Assembly: GCA_030062745.1 (NCBI GenBank)
Contig: CP099846.1
Span: 8,491,432-8,555,431, forward strand
Direction: 5' to 3'
Origin: Capitulum mitella
Taxonomy: Eukaryota; Arthropoda; Thecostraca; Pollicipedomorpha; Pollicipedidae
Length of the DNA: 64,000 nucleotides
In this document: positions 24,351 to 34,451 of the stretch, piece by piece
Layout of the letters: the number at the start of each line of letters is the position of its first letter
Position numbering within the stretch: position 1 is the stretch's first letter
The notes under the pieces: generated by a model
Databases searched by the model: none
What the model was told of the DNA's origin: nothing
Seen by the model: only the letters and a program-made list of their open reading frames with translations
Position numbers and translations under genes: made by a program

Positions 24351-25436
24351 CTCCTATGCGGGCAAGATTGGCGTACAGAGCGTGTCAAGCCGTGCGTCCG
24401 CCATAAAATACGGGGAGTCCATTATGCGCCAGGCCGTGCTTCAATTGCGTCACAAGGGCCAAAATGAGCTCACGCGGCTTCGACGCCAGCGTCGGCATAT
24501 TAAGCACGGGCCAGCCCAGCCCAAAGGCGTCGGGAAGTCTCCCAAGGGCCGAGGAGAGCAGAAAAACACGAGGGTCCCGGAAATCCGTTGAAAAACTGAC
24601 GCGCCAGTGAATAACTGGACGAAGCCCTACTGAACACGTCACTGCGCACAGCCGGCCGGTGTAAATGGATTCACTGGGTAAAAATAACAGCTTCTCCGTT
24701 CAGGGACAGACAAGCGGACGATACGCGAGCCGCGTAATACTACGGCTGACGAATATGTCGCTCCTTCAACACTTCGAAAGAAAGCCAAAGTGAGCAAAGA
24801 CAACTCTTCGCTGTTAAGAATACGCCTTCCGCATGCTCCTTTTGCGTTTGGCCCTTCGTAAACTACCTGCTGCGCTGTTTACACCTCGCGGTTAAATATT
24901 TATGGGCTGGTCATTTTAAGGTATGTACGGCTGACAATTTCGTCGTTTGGTATTTCCTTGTACAAGAAACCAGTGCTGCTGAGCGCTGGCAATGTTTAAG
25001 ATGCGACGGCGAACGCGGCGCCGTGGTCGAGGGCGCTCATCCAACGCCAGGATGAGAGTCCACAACGTGAACATCGTAACAAACGAACGCTGTAGATATG
25101 TTTGAAGCTGTGCTACCCGGACTAAAACAAACTTCCAAAGCACATGTCTTTGAAAAAACATCAAAATACGTTATGTCTACACATCTGCACGTGTCTTGAA
25201 TCGTGAATGTTTTTCTTTTGCAGCAATTCAAAGCACGCTCAACTAAGTCGAACGTGCAGAAAAAATGCAACGAAGACACAAAATAAAGCCAGCAGCGACG
25301 GCCCATTTAACTCCAGGTGGCTCCGGGAGACCTCCCGGTCGCTCCCCGCTGCGACTCCCCGGCCGCTCCCCGCTATGACTCCCCGGCCGCCCCCTCGCCG
25401 GTTCATGTCACGCATGCTGCCGTCACGGAGACCCAC

Positions 25437-25671
25437 CTCGCGCACGCTGGACGGGCCGGGGCCGGGCCCGGGGCCGGCCGGTGGCGTCGTCAGAGGCGTC
25501 GGCGACGTCATGCTCAGCGGGATCACCTGGCCGTTGGACAGCTTGATCTGGAACTCGACGGCGTCCGGCGGCGCCGCCTCCGGCGTGGCGGCGGCCGGCC
25601 GCGGTCGCAGTGGCGGCGGCCCGGCCGGCTGGCGCGGCGTCGCCACAGTCGAGCTCACCGCCGACGATTGC
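25437..25671 (-). CDS. Atf-2: ATF2-like bZIP factor, coding exon 7: Pro-rich region with LSNGQ motif
   Basis: 235 nt from tcccgtcag to GAG|gtgggt, phase 2 in and phase 0 out. The product is Pro/Ala-rich (about residues 226-303) around FQIKLSNGQVIPLSM (265-279). This aligns with LLHLPNGQTMPVAIPA of vertebrate ATF2, ATF7 and CREB5, a motif placed between the activation domain and the bZIP. A Pro-Gly tract and PSSVRE end the exon. The first base completes a Val codon with the previous exon. The exon is GC-rich (about 75%), so several other frames are open, but only this one joins both neighbours in phase. Confidence 0.88.
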
Positions 25672-27365
25672 CTGACGGGAAGCGATTGAAAACGGCTTGC
25701 TGATGGGCGCCCGGGGGCAGCGCGGCGAGAACAACTCGCCGCTGATGATTCCCGGAGGGGGTACGCCAGATCACTCGCTGCACATTACGGCCGAGAAGCA
25801 GATGACAGGGTTCGACCGGGACCCGCCATTCATCTTCCGAACCGACTTACGACGGAGGAATAACGGCACGCGGTCATCTTCGCATGCACCGGCGCACAAT
25901 AACAGTCGCTTCACGATAAAGCGTTGAAAATGAATGACACGAACTAAAACATGCGATGATGGAATGAAATGGGTCCCTTTGGAACGATGAAAGTCGAGCA
26001 AAGAAATACCATCGGGAAACTGTTTGCTGAATATGCCCATTGGAAACTCCCCACAGTTTGTGCAGCGGAAGGGCGGGTGAGCTCACTGAAAACGTATCAG
26101 CTCATAGGTCCAGCAATTAAAACTTTATACCGAGTTTCCCGAAACAAAATGATAAGTCAAGGAGTCCGCTGCACGGAGCATGACGTCCAGTCATCTCTCA
26201 TATCTGCACGTGATGGCAACGCATACAAGTACGGGTCCTATCGCAAAGTTTACACGGCCAAAAACAAAGAACACTTACCGTAATAAGACAACGCAGGAGC
26301 CTACTAAGATACAATACGGCTCTTTCCAACAGCCAGCCTCTGCTGTGCACCCGGGAAACTACCGCAAACAACACAGTGGCCGCCAAAATCCACAATCAAA
26401 GCGGTCGGGGCATAAGCGGCGTGGGTCCGTCAGCTTGTGTTGACGCCACTCCGTCCAGGGTTCTGACCAGCCGCCCCCTGGCCTCGGGACGCCGCCGGGC
26501 TCTGACGACTCCGCAGCAGCTCCCGGCCGGCACCCATGGGACCGGTCAGTCTCATTACCGGCGCACGCCGCCCGATCAGAGGGCGCCACGCCTCAATCCC
26601 CCGGTCAGGCGGTACCCGATCACAGGGCGACTGACGGCGCCGCAGACGGGGAGTCAGTCCAGCTTACGCAGCTCCGTAGTTCACCGGCCCACGGAAAAAA
26701 CGGAGCGCCAAAATAGCGCAGACACGATTCTGACGTTGTCGGCTTACTACAGCTAGTTGGCACAACAAAAAGGAAGAAGTCCCCTTTGCCATATATCTAA
26801 ACGGAACGCGACGGGCAAAGACCAGACGTATGAAAACGCACGCTCAGCGACGAAAAGCACCTGCTAAACAAACGTCGCCATATGGTAACAATCGGACCAT
26901 CACGGCTGAGCACGACAGGGCAGAACCTACTCAGCCGGGTATCACGTCCGCGCCGGGCGCCGACGGCCGGGCGTCCGCGTCCCTGACACGGTAGGCCGTA
27001 CCGCAGTGCCCGTGTTCGGCGGGTTAGTCTAGTCTACCCCAAGAGAAGGGCGCTTCGCACTGGAGCACGGCGCTTACAATGCCAGCGTTAATTTTGGGTG
27101 AAAGGGAAAGCTCCCGGCCTCTGGAACCCAACCAACGTAAACTGTATTTAAAGCACCCAGCGGTGGCGTTCTTCGAGCAAAGCACCTCCGGAAAAGGCCT
27201 CTCCTTAATAATTGGTTAACCAACGAAGAATCAAGGCAGGATAATCTGAACAAGCGAACAGGAAAGTTTGCCGTCGAGAAGAAAATTAAAACAGTCCGAG
27301 AAGCGTTTCCTTCAATGAAAATAGACACAGGCCAGCTCGCACGACGTCTTCAGGCGACCATCTCA
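25672..27365. other. Intron sequence, no other gene seen
   Basis: Part of the 2.6-kb intron between coding exons 6 and 7. No domain or splice-bounded frame was found on either strand. The remainder of the intron is the 33-bp minisatellite. Confidence 0.4.
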
Positions 27366-28246
27366 ACAGGGATTAGGACCTCCCCTTCCGGAGAGGGACC
27401 AAGACTCCCCCTCCTCCCAATCGGAGAGGGGCCACGACTCCCCGGGCGACCGGTCGGGAGGGACCAAAAACCCCCGGGTGACCGGCCCGAGAGGGGCAGT
27501 ATCCCGGGTGACCATCCGAAGAGGGATCAAGATTCCCCCTTCTACAGCGGGACCAAGACCCTACTCCTCCCAACCGGAGAGGGACCAAGACCTCCAGGGT
27601 GACTGGCCGGAGGGGGCCAAAAATTTCAGAGTGATCGGCCCGAGAGGGACCAAGACTCCCCGGGTGACCGGCCGGAGAGGGGTCACCACTCCCCGGGTGA
27701 CCGACCGGAGAGGGGTCACCACTCCCCGGGTGACCGACCGGAGAGGGGTCACCACTCCCCGGGTGACCGACCGGAGAGGGGTCACCACTCCCCGGGTGAC
27801 CGGCCCGAGAGGGACCAACACTCCCCGGCTGACCGGCCGGAGAGGGACCAAGACTCCCCGGCTGACCGGCCCGAGAGGGACCAAGACTCCCCAGGTGACC
27901 GGCCGGAGAGGGACCAAGACTCCCCGGCTGACCGGCCCGAGAGGGACCAAGACTCCCCGGCTGACCGGCCGGAGAGGGACCAACACTCCCCGGCTGACCG
28001 GCCCGAGAGGGACCAAGACTCCCCAGGTGACCGGCCGGAGAGGGACCAAGACTCCCCGGCTGACCGGCCCGAGAGGGACCAAGACTCCCCGGCTGACCGG
28101 CCGGAGAGGGACCAAGACTCCCCGTGCGACCGGCCCGAGAGGGACCAAGACTCTCCGGGTGACCGGCCGGAGAGGGTCACCACTCCCCGGGTGACCGACC
28201 GGAGACGGGTCACCACTCCCCGGGTGACCGACCGGAGAGGGCCGGG
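27366..28246. repeat. 33-bp minisatellite, about 26 units, touching an exon donor
   Basis: Units of 33 bp contain gactccccgggtgaccggcc and gagaggg. The distal part alternates two subtypes (accaaga and gtcacca). On the gene's strand it starts within about ten bases of the donor of coding exon 6 (exon end 28253, donor 28252-28247), so the intron is repeat from its first nucleotides. The unit length gives 11-residue periodic false frames on both strands. Confidence 0.97.
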
Positions 28247-28252
28247 ACTCAC

Positions 28253-28353
28253 ACAGTGGTCGGCGTCTGGATCTGGACTGGAGAGAGCAGCGTTTCCGCG
28301 ACGGGCGGGATCACCGACGGCGAGCGCATGTCCAGCGGGCCCTCCACCTCCAT
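28253..28353 (-). CDS. Atf-2: ATF2-like bZIP factor, coding exon 6
   Basis: 101 nt between cctgtcgccag and GT|gtgagt, phase 0 in and phase 2 out. It encodes MEVEGPLDMRSPSVI, then PPVAETLLSPVQIQTPTT (about residues 192-224). It is a Pro/Ser/Thr-rich linker with SP and TP dipeptides typical of proline-directed kinase sites; no known domain is present. The phase agrees with both neighbouring exons and both splice sites are strong. The following intron begins directly with the 33-bp minisatellite. Confidence 0.82.
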
Positions 28354-28902
28354 CTGGCGACAGGCACGCACAGCTCCCGGACACGGCGATTGCCAACAGG
28401 CCTCTCCCCGCCGTCAAAACAGCAAACAGTTCCGGCACGACCAAACAGAAACCCCACATTACGGCAAACGACAGCAGCCATTGCCTCCCGTGCAAACACG
28501 ACACGGGAATAACACAGCGGTGGCAAACTGCACCATAACTGTTCTCAAGGGATCCTTAATGCTAACGGTGGCGACAGTGTTCTTGGCACAAACTCCTTAC
28601 AACCAAAGACTAATCGCGTAACCGCCAGGGGAATTCAAGGCCATAGTGGCAAGCGAATCATCAGAACCGTCCTTCTAGCGACGACGAGTTCTGGGCAGCC
28701 ATCCACAACAGCCGCACAAGCCGTACCAACCCGACGAGCACGCAGTGACCGCGTGGAGCGCTATTACGCGGCTCACGCCAAACCCTACAATAACGGCACA
28801 GACGCCAAGAGGCACGATGACGACCCTCTCCCAGGCAAAGTTCGGCCGGGCGGGACATCGGCCGTCGGTCGGCGCGTCGGCCGGCCCGGCCGTGACACCT
28901 AC

Positions 28903-29017
28903 GTCGTCCTCGATGATCAGAGGGTCGTCCGGGTCGTCTCCGTGGGCCGGCCGGACCCGCGGCCCCAGAGGACTGCACGGCGTGACGATCACGTGCGCCG
29001 GCGGCGGACTGCTCAGC
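28903..29017 (-). CDS. Atf-2: ATF2-like bZIP factor, coding exon 5
   Basis: 115 nt. The acceptor is ctcttgtctgcag and the donor GAC|gtaggt. The first base completes an Arg codon (AG|G), giving R-LSSPPPAHVIVTPCSPLG, then a basic-to-acidic stretch ending DDPDDPLIIEDD (about residues 153-191). It is phase 2 in and phase 0 out, matching both neighbours. The end of the exon is acidic, as often seen in activation regions. Its acceptor is the last member of the adjoining 42-bp repeat array, whose units repeat the splice site and the first bases of the exon. Confidence 0.82.
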
Positions 29018-29480
29018 CTGCAGACAAGAGTGCAGTCACGGCCAGGACTGATCAGCCTGCAGCTGTGAAGAGTGTAGTCAGGGCCAGGACTGATCAGCCT
29101 GTAGACGAGAGAGCAGTCAGGGCCAGGACTGCTCAGCCTGCAGCTGTGATGAGTGTAGTCAGGGTCAGGACTGACCAGTCTGCAGCGGTGAAGAGCGTAG
29201 TCAGGGCCAGGACCGACCAGCCTGCAGCTGTGAAGAGCGCAGTCAGGGCCAGGACTGATCAGCCTGCAGCTGTGAAGAGTGTAGTCAGGGTCAGGACTGA
29301 TCAGCCTGCACCCTGTGAAGAATGCAGTCCGGGCCAGGATTGACCAGCCTGCAGTGGTGAAGAGTGTGGTCGGGGTCAGGACTGATCAGCCTGCAGCGGT
29401 GAAGAGTGTGGTCGGGGTCAGTTATGATCAGCCTGCAGCGGAGTGTAGCCATGGTTAGGGTCAGGACTGCCCAGCGAGGA
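29018..29480. repeat. 42/39-bp minisatellite made of copies of an exon's 3' splice site
   Basis: About ten units of mostly 42 bp (39 bp for the two nearest the exon). On the minus strand each unit contains a pyrimidine-leaning stretch, ctgcag, and gctgatcagtcc. The true acceptor of coding exon 5 reads ctgcag then gctgagcagtcc, so the array is a tandem expansion of that exon boundary. About seven units next to the exon are open in the exon's reading frame. An irregular unit near 29310 breaks it. Confidence 0.93.
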
Positions 29481-29864
29481 GAGGAGAGAGCAGCTTTCCC
29501 GCCCGTCCTTAAGAGTGCCGTCAGAGTCAGAGAGACCCACTGGACGGAGAGGGTAATCATAATCAGTGACATCGCTGACCGCAAGAGTGTTGCGAGTCTA
29601 CGCCACTTAGCCTGACGGACAGAGAAATCGGAGTCCGTGCTTGATTAAGTCAGCTGTCCACGCCGCCTGAGAGTACTTCGGAGTTCGAGTTAGCACAACT
29701 CAACGCTCCGAAGACAGATATCAGGTCAGAGCCGGGCGCGGCGAATCTAGCAGAGAACGCGGAGAGGCAAGTCGCGGACACAGACCGCCCCCCCAGCGAT
29801 CACACAGCCTCTCTGGTTTGGGCTGCAGCAGCTCGGCGGCGGCCGGCGGCGGCCAAGCGCTCAC

Positions 29865-30004
29865 CTGTGCGGACTGGCCAGCCGGGGCTGCGGGGTGTCC
29901 ACAGCCGGGGCGGCGGCCCCCTTGGCCTGGGGGTTGGGCTCCCCCTCCGCCGGGTGTACCACGTGCGGAGTGTTGAGCGGCTCATCGCTGCTGCCACTGA
30001 ACGG
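29865..30004 (-). CDS. Atf-2: ATF2-like bZIP factor, coding exon 4
   Basis: 140 nt from cgtcgggcag to AG|gtgagc, phase 0 in and phase 2 out. The product reads PFSGSSDEPLNTPHVVHPAE, then a Pro/Ala-rich part ending PQPRLASPH (about residues 107-152). NTP, DTP and ASP are possible proline-directed kinase sites. It follows the activation segment where vertebrate ATF2 has a similar Ser/Pro-rich region. Splice sites and phases fit both neighbours. Confidence 0.82.
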
Positions 30005-30639
30005 CTGCCCGACGAAACACAACTTCAGAAAACTGACACCCAGACCAGGCGGCGCCACCAGCGTCAAGGTGTTTGGTCGAGTATATTCCGTACTGATGCT
30101 ACCTAACAAGTCTCACCTGGAGATATTGCGGCTATCTAGTGGAGATGAACCTAGTCTAAACATATGGTGAGGTAGAAGTCTCTCCAGAAAAGTAAGAGCA
30201 GTTTAGCTACTTTCACGAAACAAGGCAAAAATCGTATAAAAAACCCTTGTACGCTCTAGCTGTATAAAACTCAGTGTCATCGCCACTACAATAACAAGGG
30301 ATCTTCCGTCAGCGAGCTCAGTACAGTCCTTAACCACGCTTACAACAACAGCGGCGTTCCCACGTCAACTTCATCAAAACTGCACCCGCAGCAGCTCCTC
30401 CAACGGCACCTGTCTGAGCTCACATCATCGCAGCAGCCCAGCAGAGGCCTTGCTATGGCAGCATCGTTCTCAGACAAACCCTCAACACAGACAACTCTGT
30501 CAGGTAGCCCAACAACGCCAGCCTAACCACCGCAACAGCCACACCAATATCCTCACCAAGGGTACCAGCCCTCAACACGCTCACCAACGCTGGAGATGCA
30601 GCGAGGCACCTTCACCATCATCAGTTACACAGCGGCCAT

Positions 30640-30840
30640 CGTCAGGGACATCTGTCTTACCACCATTACCAGCCACGGAGGACCCCACCAGCCGCACCAG
30701 CCCTCACCACCATCACCCGCCACAAAAGGGCCCTCTCTAGCAGCCTTCCCACCATCACCCGCCACAGAGGGGCTCTCTCCAACAGCCTTCACCACCATCA
30801 CCCGCTTGAAAGGGGTCCTTACCAGCGGCACCAGCCATCA
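30640..30840. repeat. 42-43-bp minisatellite, 3-4 degenerate units
   Basis: Units contain caccaccatcacccgccaca and ggggctctctcc. The array starts about 90 bases into the intron that follows coding exon 3 of the ATF2-like gene. Confidence 0.8.
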
Positions 30841-30925
30841 CTACCACCACCAGTTTCAAGCAAGCCTGGACGACGACACCATCCCTCCTCGGCCACACCA
30901 CCACCGGCCTGGACGCGTGCCTCAC

Positions 30926-31074
30926 CAGCGGCAGCTGGACCACGGCCGCTGCCTTGTTCTGCTCGGCCGCCTTCCGGAACTGTTCATCGAACGGGTTGGC
31001 CTTGAGCAGGTCCTGGAACAGGCCGACCTCCTCGCCGATCCGGATGAAGCGGGTCGGCGTGGGCGTCAGATCCG
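30926..31074 (-). CDS. Atf-2: ATF2-like bZIP factor, coding exon 3: phospho-switch and activation segment
   Basis: 149 nt; acceptor tctggccggcag, donor CTG|gtgagg, phase 1 in and phase 0 out. It encodes ADLTPTPTRFIRIGEEVGLF then QDLLKANPFDEQFRKAAEQN (about residues 57-106). Human ATF2 has ADQTPTPTRFLKNCEEVGLFNEL, so this is the signature of the ATF2/ATF7/CREB5 family. T60 and T62 correspond to human T69 and T71, the sites phosphorylated by p38 and JNK that switch on transactivation. This is the single strongest family assignment in the window. Confidence 0.95.
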
Positions 31075-32198
31075 CTGCCGGCCAGAAGCGGTGCGTCACG
31101 CACGGGGTTCACACCGCTCGCTCACGCACGGGGCCGGGGGCATGGCGAACGGGCGGTTCGCACTGGGAAGCTAGATCGTAAATGTACAACCACGGCGTTT
31201 GGAAACGGAACACCGACAGTTTGCATCGGAATTTCCGACATAGCGCGGAGATCTAGAGGCCGCCCATGGAACGGATCCTATGGGTTAAGCGAAACATCTC
31301 CTGGGTTCACACTTCGGGTCAGCGTGAAGTCGAGCACCCAAAGGCGACGAGAGGGTTGAAATGCTGGGAGTTCACAGCTGGCGCCGGCGGCCGCCCGAGG
31401 CACATTGCACTCCTACACCGTCCCCGAAGAGCCTTCCCCACGCTCCACAAGCCGGGCGGCGTTCTCACTTTATAACCCATTAACTTTCTGAATTACACCA
31501 ACACACCTTGGTGTTCCGACAGAATAGTTTATGCGGCACGAAAGGTCACAAGATGGCGCAAGCTGAGACGGGCAGCCAAGCTGCCCACACAGGCGGCTCC
31601 CGCCCGTTATGACTCTATAACTTTCGGTCGGGCCACCATGGACATCAGCGCGCCCGCTGAGTCGCCCGCCCGCGAACGCCGACCGGCCGGAGTCGCCCGT
31701 GTCGTCCCCCAGCGGCCGGACAGAGCGGGGGGGGGGGGCTGCCTCCCCTGGCCGGGAAGACTCCACGTCACGGTGGGGCCGGGCCGCTGCGCCGCCCAAC
31801 TCTCCTCAGCCGGCCGACAGCGGAGCCGGCTCGCCGCCAGCCGGCCGCTCTCATCAGGCCGCGCAGACGGCACAGGCCCGGCCACAAAGGCGTGCCGCGG
31901 CCGCCGCGCCGGCCGGCGGACGCCATGTTTCATACGCTGCCACTTCAAACCGAAGGTAGCTCGTGGCCGCGGCCAAACGAGGCGTCTCGGCCGAGCTGAC
32001 AGCCTCAAGCGCGCCTCGAGCAACATCGCAGCGCTTGCGCTGCTCGGAGCGCCTGCCAACCGCGCAACACGGCGGTCGCCGGGACGCATCGTGAGCTCGT
32101 GAGACTAGCAAGGGCCAATGGTCTCTCAGTCAGACTGCTTGTTCCGAAGGTTCCGCCTGTGAAAAGTACAGCGGCTCGTCCGCGATTCAGGTCCGTCT
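31075..32198. other. Intron sequence with a GC-rich block
   Basis: Part of the 2.66-kb intron between coding exons 2 and 3. Bases 31640-32100 are GC-rich with CCGGCCGG motifs and a G-run at 31728-31738. Long frames there have no recognised domain. Confidence 0.4.
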
Positions 32199-33403
32199 TT
32201 AACCCTATTCCCGGAGGGCTAGACGGTATGGCCGATTCCCGACGGGGGGGTGGGGGGAATCAGTCCCCCCAACAGCTCGAGAACTACACATTCGCAACAA
32301 ACAGCAATTGATTCGCCATGACGTAAACTACACTTTAAAGAAAAACAAGTTCAAAATTTTGAAAGGGGCGGATACAGGGGGGCAAAAACGTCAAAATGGA
32401 GGATATTTTTGGGCTTCTAATAACTCCGTTGTTTACGGACCGATTTCGATGAAATTGGCATGAATCGAGAGATTATGAATGGAAGTTTTACCATTGTTGC
32501 AAATATTTGAAATTTTGAGAAAATTCATAGGCGTTCACAGGGTTTCAAAAATAGGAGGATTAGTTTTTTAATAAATGAATGAACAAAAACGGTAAAAGCA
32601 CTTTTTGGCTTCTCCTCGTCATGTTATGCTAAATAACTGCAAATCGTATTACAATGTTTGTACACTGTTAGCACAGGCGGTGTGAGGGACATGAAAAAGG
32701 GGGAACTGCCATGGTCACATGTTCTTCAAATCAACTTGTGACCTTTGACCTTGACCTAACAGTCAGTGACCTTGGAGCCTCTTGGAATGATCTCATGTGC
32801 ATTAAATATTATCCGAAAATATTTTCAATCATTTGAATTCACTCTATTTCAAGAGTTCCATTTCACGGCTATTGTGATGTAAGGTGCGCGCACTGACAGT
32901 TTAGGTCATAGCTCCGTGACCGGACCTGATATCAAGCTGAAACTTGATACACAAGTAGAGGGCACCCTTTCACGTCATATATATTCCGGGTTTGGCATTT
33001 GAAGAAACAGCGCCAAAATTATTACTATAAAGTCAAATTTTGAATTTTGACCTTGACCTGATCTGGTAAAGTGACCTCAAATGAACAAAACTGTATTTGT
33101 GTGTTGCCCCGCTATTCAGTTATACATCCATATAAAGTTTTAAGCTCTATCTGAAAACGCTATTTTTGGCAGTCATTTTTCTTTTGCCCTCAACAAGGCC
33201 AAAAATGGCCTGAGGTGCCTCCCAAAAACGTAGCCTGGCTCCGCCCCTGAACAAAATAGGATTTCGAATTTTGTCACAGTACGTAGAAAGAATAGCTAGG
33301 AAAAGTCACCAAGTTTCGTGAAGCTGCGTCAAAAAGCCTGGAATTGGCAAGCAAAAAACCCGAAGGGGGGCGGATTCAGCCCCCCTGACGGGAATAGGGT
33401 TAA
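32199..33403 (+). mobile_element. piggyBac-like miniature transposon, family A, copy 3
   Basis: The ends are TTAACCCTATTCCCGGAGGG and, read inward from the right, TTAACCCTATTCCCGTCAGG. The first 15 bases are identical, and the outer TTAA duplication is present on both sides. It is 1205 bp, with G- and C-runs just inside the ends, no transposase frame and many AGGTCA/TGACCT hexamers. It sits in the second intron of the ATF2-like gene and is the best-preserved of the three family A copies. Confidence 0.87.
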
Positions 33404-33732
33404 GCTGTACCGGCTGCGAAATGTGCCCGCAGCATGCTTTCAAATGATGATGGGCGCGCCAAGACCAGAAATGGTGACTGCTGGGTCCCGACAGGCCTGT
33501 AATCAGAGCCGACTGACGCTGATAACAGCGTTTCCTCCGCAGGTGCCGTCCTCCCGCAGGAAGGCAGCCACTCTTGCACGGTCCGAACCACTGGTCTTCC
33601 GCCGCCTAGCGGCGAAATCACTAACTGCGCTCCACAGAGCCACGGCGAGGCACCTGCCGGCTGTGGCGACGATTTCAGGGCGGGCACAGGCCTTGCAGAC
33701 CCCGCCCCGGCCGCTGGCGGTGAGCACCTCAC

Positions 33733-33841
33733 CTCCCAGCGTGAGGCTGTTGGAGCGGCTGATGGTGATGCCGCCGGGCAGCAGTAGCGACATCTCGTGC
33801 CGCTTCTGGTGCGAGCTCAGGTGGTCCTCGTTCGTGAACGT
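33733..33841 (-). CDS. Atf-2: ATF2-like bZIP factor, coding exon 2: second half of zinc finger
   Basis: 109 nt; acceptor ttcgctgcgcttcag, donor GGAG|gtgagg, phase 0 in and phase 1 out. It encodes TFTNEDHLSSHQKRHEMSLL (residues 21-40) and a Ser/Leu-rich tail. Human ATF2 has RFTNEDHLAVHKHKHEMTL. H31 and H35 complete the C2H2 finger begun by C13 and C18 in the first exon. The stretch between the finger and TPTPT is about five residues longer than in human ATF2 and lacks its KFGPAR basic segment. Confidence 0.94.
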
Positions 33842-34391
33842 CTGAAGCGCAGCGAACAGGGTTACGTCGTGTGTCGGGAAAGCCCAGAAAAATTATTCTA
33901 CAGCGCAACGTTGGATAATAAAGGCTGAAAACGGGCCGTGGAATGCGCATGGGTATGTCGAATAAGCGAGGGTAATTTCGTCACAATAACGGGAAAAGAT
34001 CTTTGAAATAAGGGGCTTCTTGTTGAGGCATAGCAGACATCAGCGTACGTGTATGCCAAAAATATGACTCTGGGAAATGATTCCAGGCACCGTAGACTTC
34101 TTAACGAACACCTGCAATCAGGGGCCCAAGACTGAGAGACCGAGAAATCATGGCCATGCAACACCTGCATGACACCAGTTTCTTATCGGAAACGTTGCAA
34201 TCTGCAGGCGAATGCGATACGCACGTAGCGTCCATGAATTAAAGTGTCCGCGGCAGCTTGCACACGACAGCGAATTGCACGACAGTCATCGATTCGCTGA
34301 AGCAACCGTTAGCAAGGCCAGTAACGCTAACGCGATAGCCGTCTGGTCATAGGGCTCAGAAAAGACAGGACACAGCTGGCTGACCACGTAC

Positions 34392-34451
34392 CGCCTTGCA
34401 GCCGGGAGAAGTGCACTCGAAAGGCTTGTTGACCTCGGGCGCATCTGACAT
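34392..34451 (-). CDS. Atf-2: ATF2-like bZIP factor, coding exon 1: start and first half of zinc finger
   Basis: 60 nt from ATG to AAGGCG|gtacgt, phase 0. It encodes MSDAPEVNKPFECTSPGCKA, against MSDDKPFLCTAPGCGQ in human ATF2. C13 and C18 are the zinc-binding cysteines. The start is chosen because it matches the family start (MSD) and has an in-frame TGA 18 bases upstream. The finger restrains the activation domain in the human protein through contact with the bZIP. 5' UTR exons were not identified. Confidence 0.94.

Noticed and set aside
23414-24388. Long repetitive frames (YRAGRTGR pattern)
   Set aside because: Artefact of a 32-bp minisatellite; all frames cycle through the same peptide.
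27478-28504. Collagen-like or repeat-protein frames over 27.5-28.5 kb
   Set aside because: Artefact of a 33-bp intronic minisatellite open on both strands.
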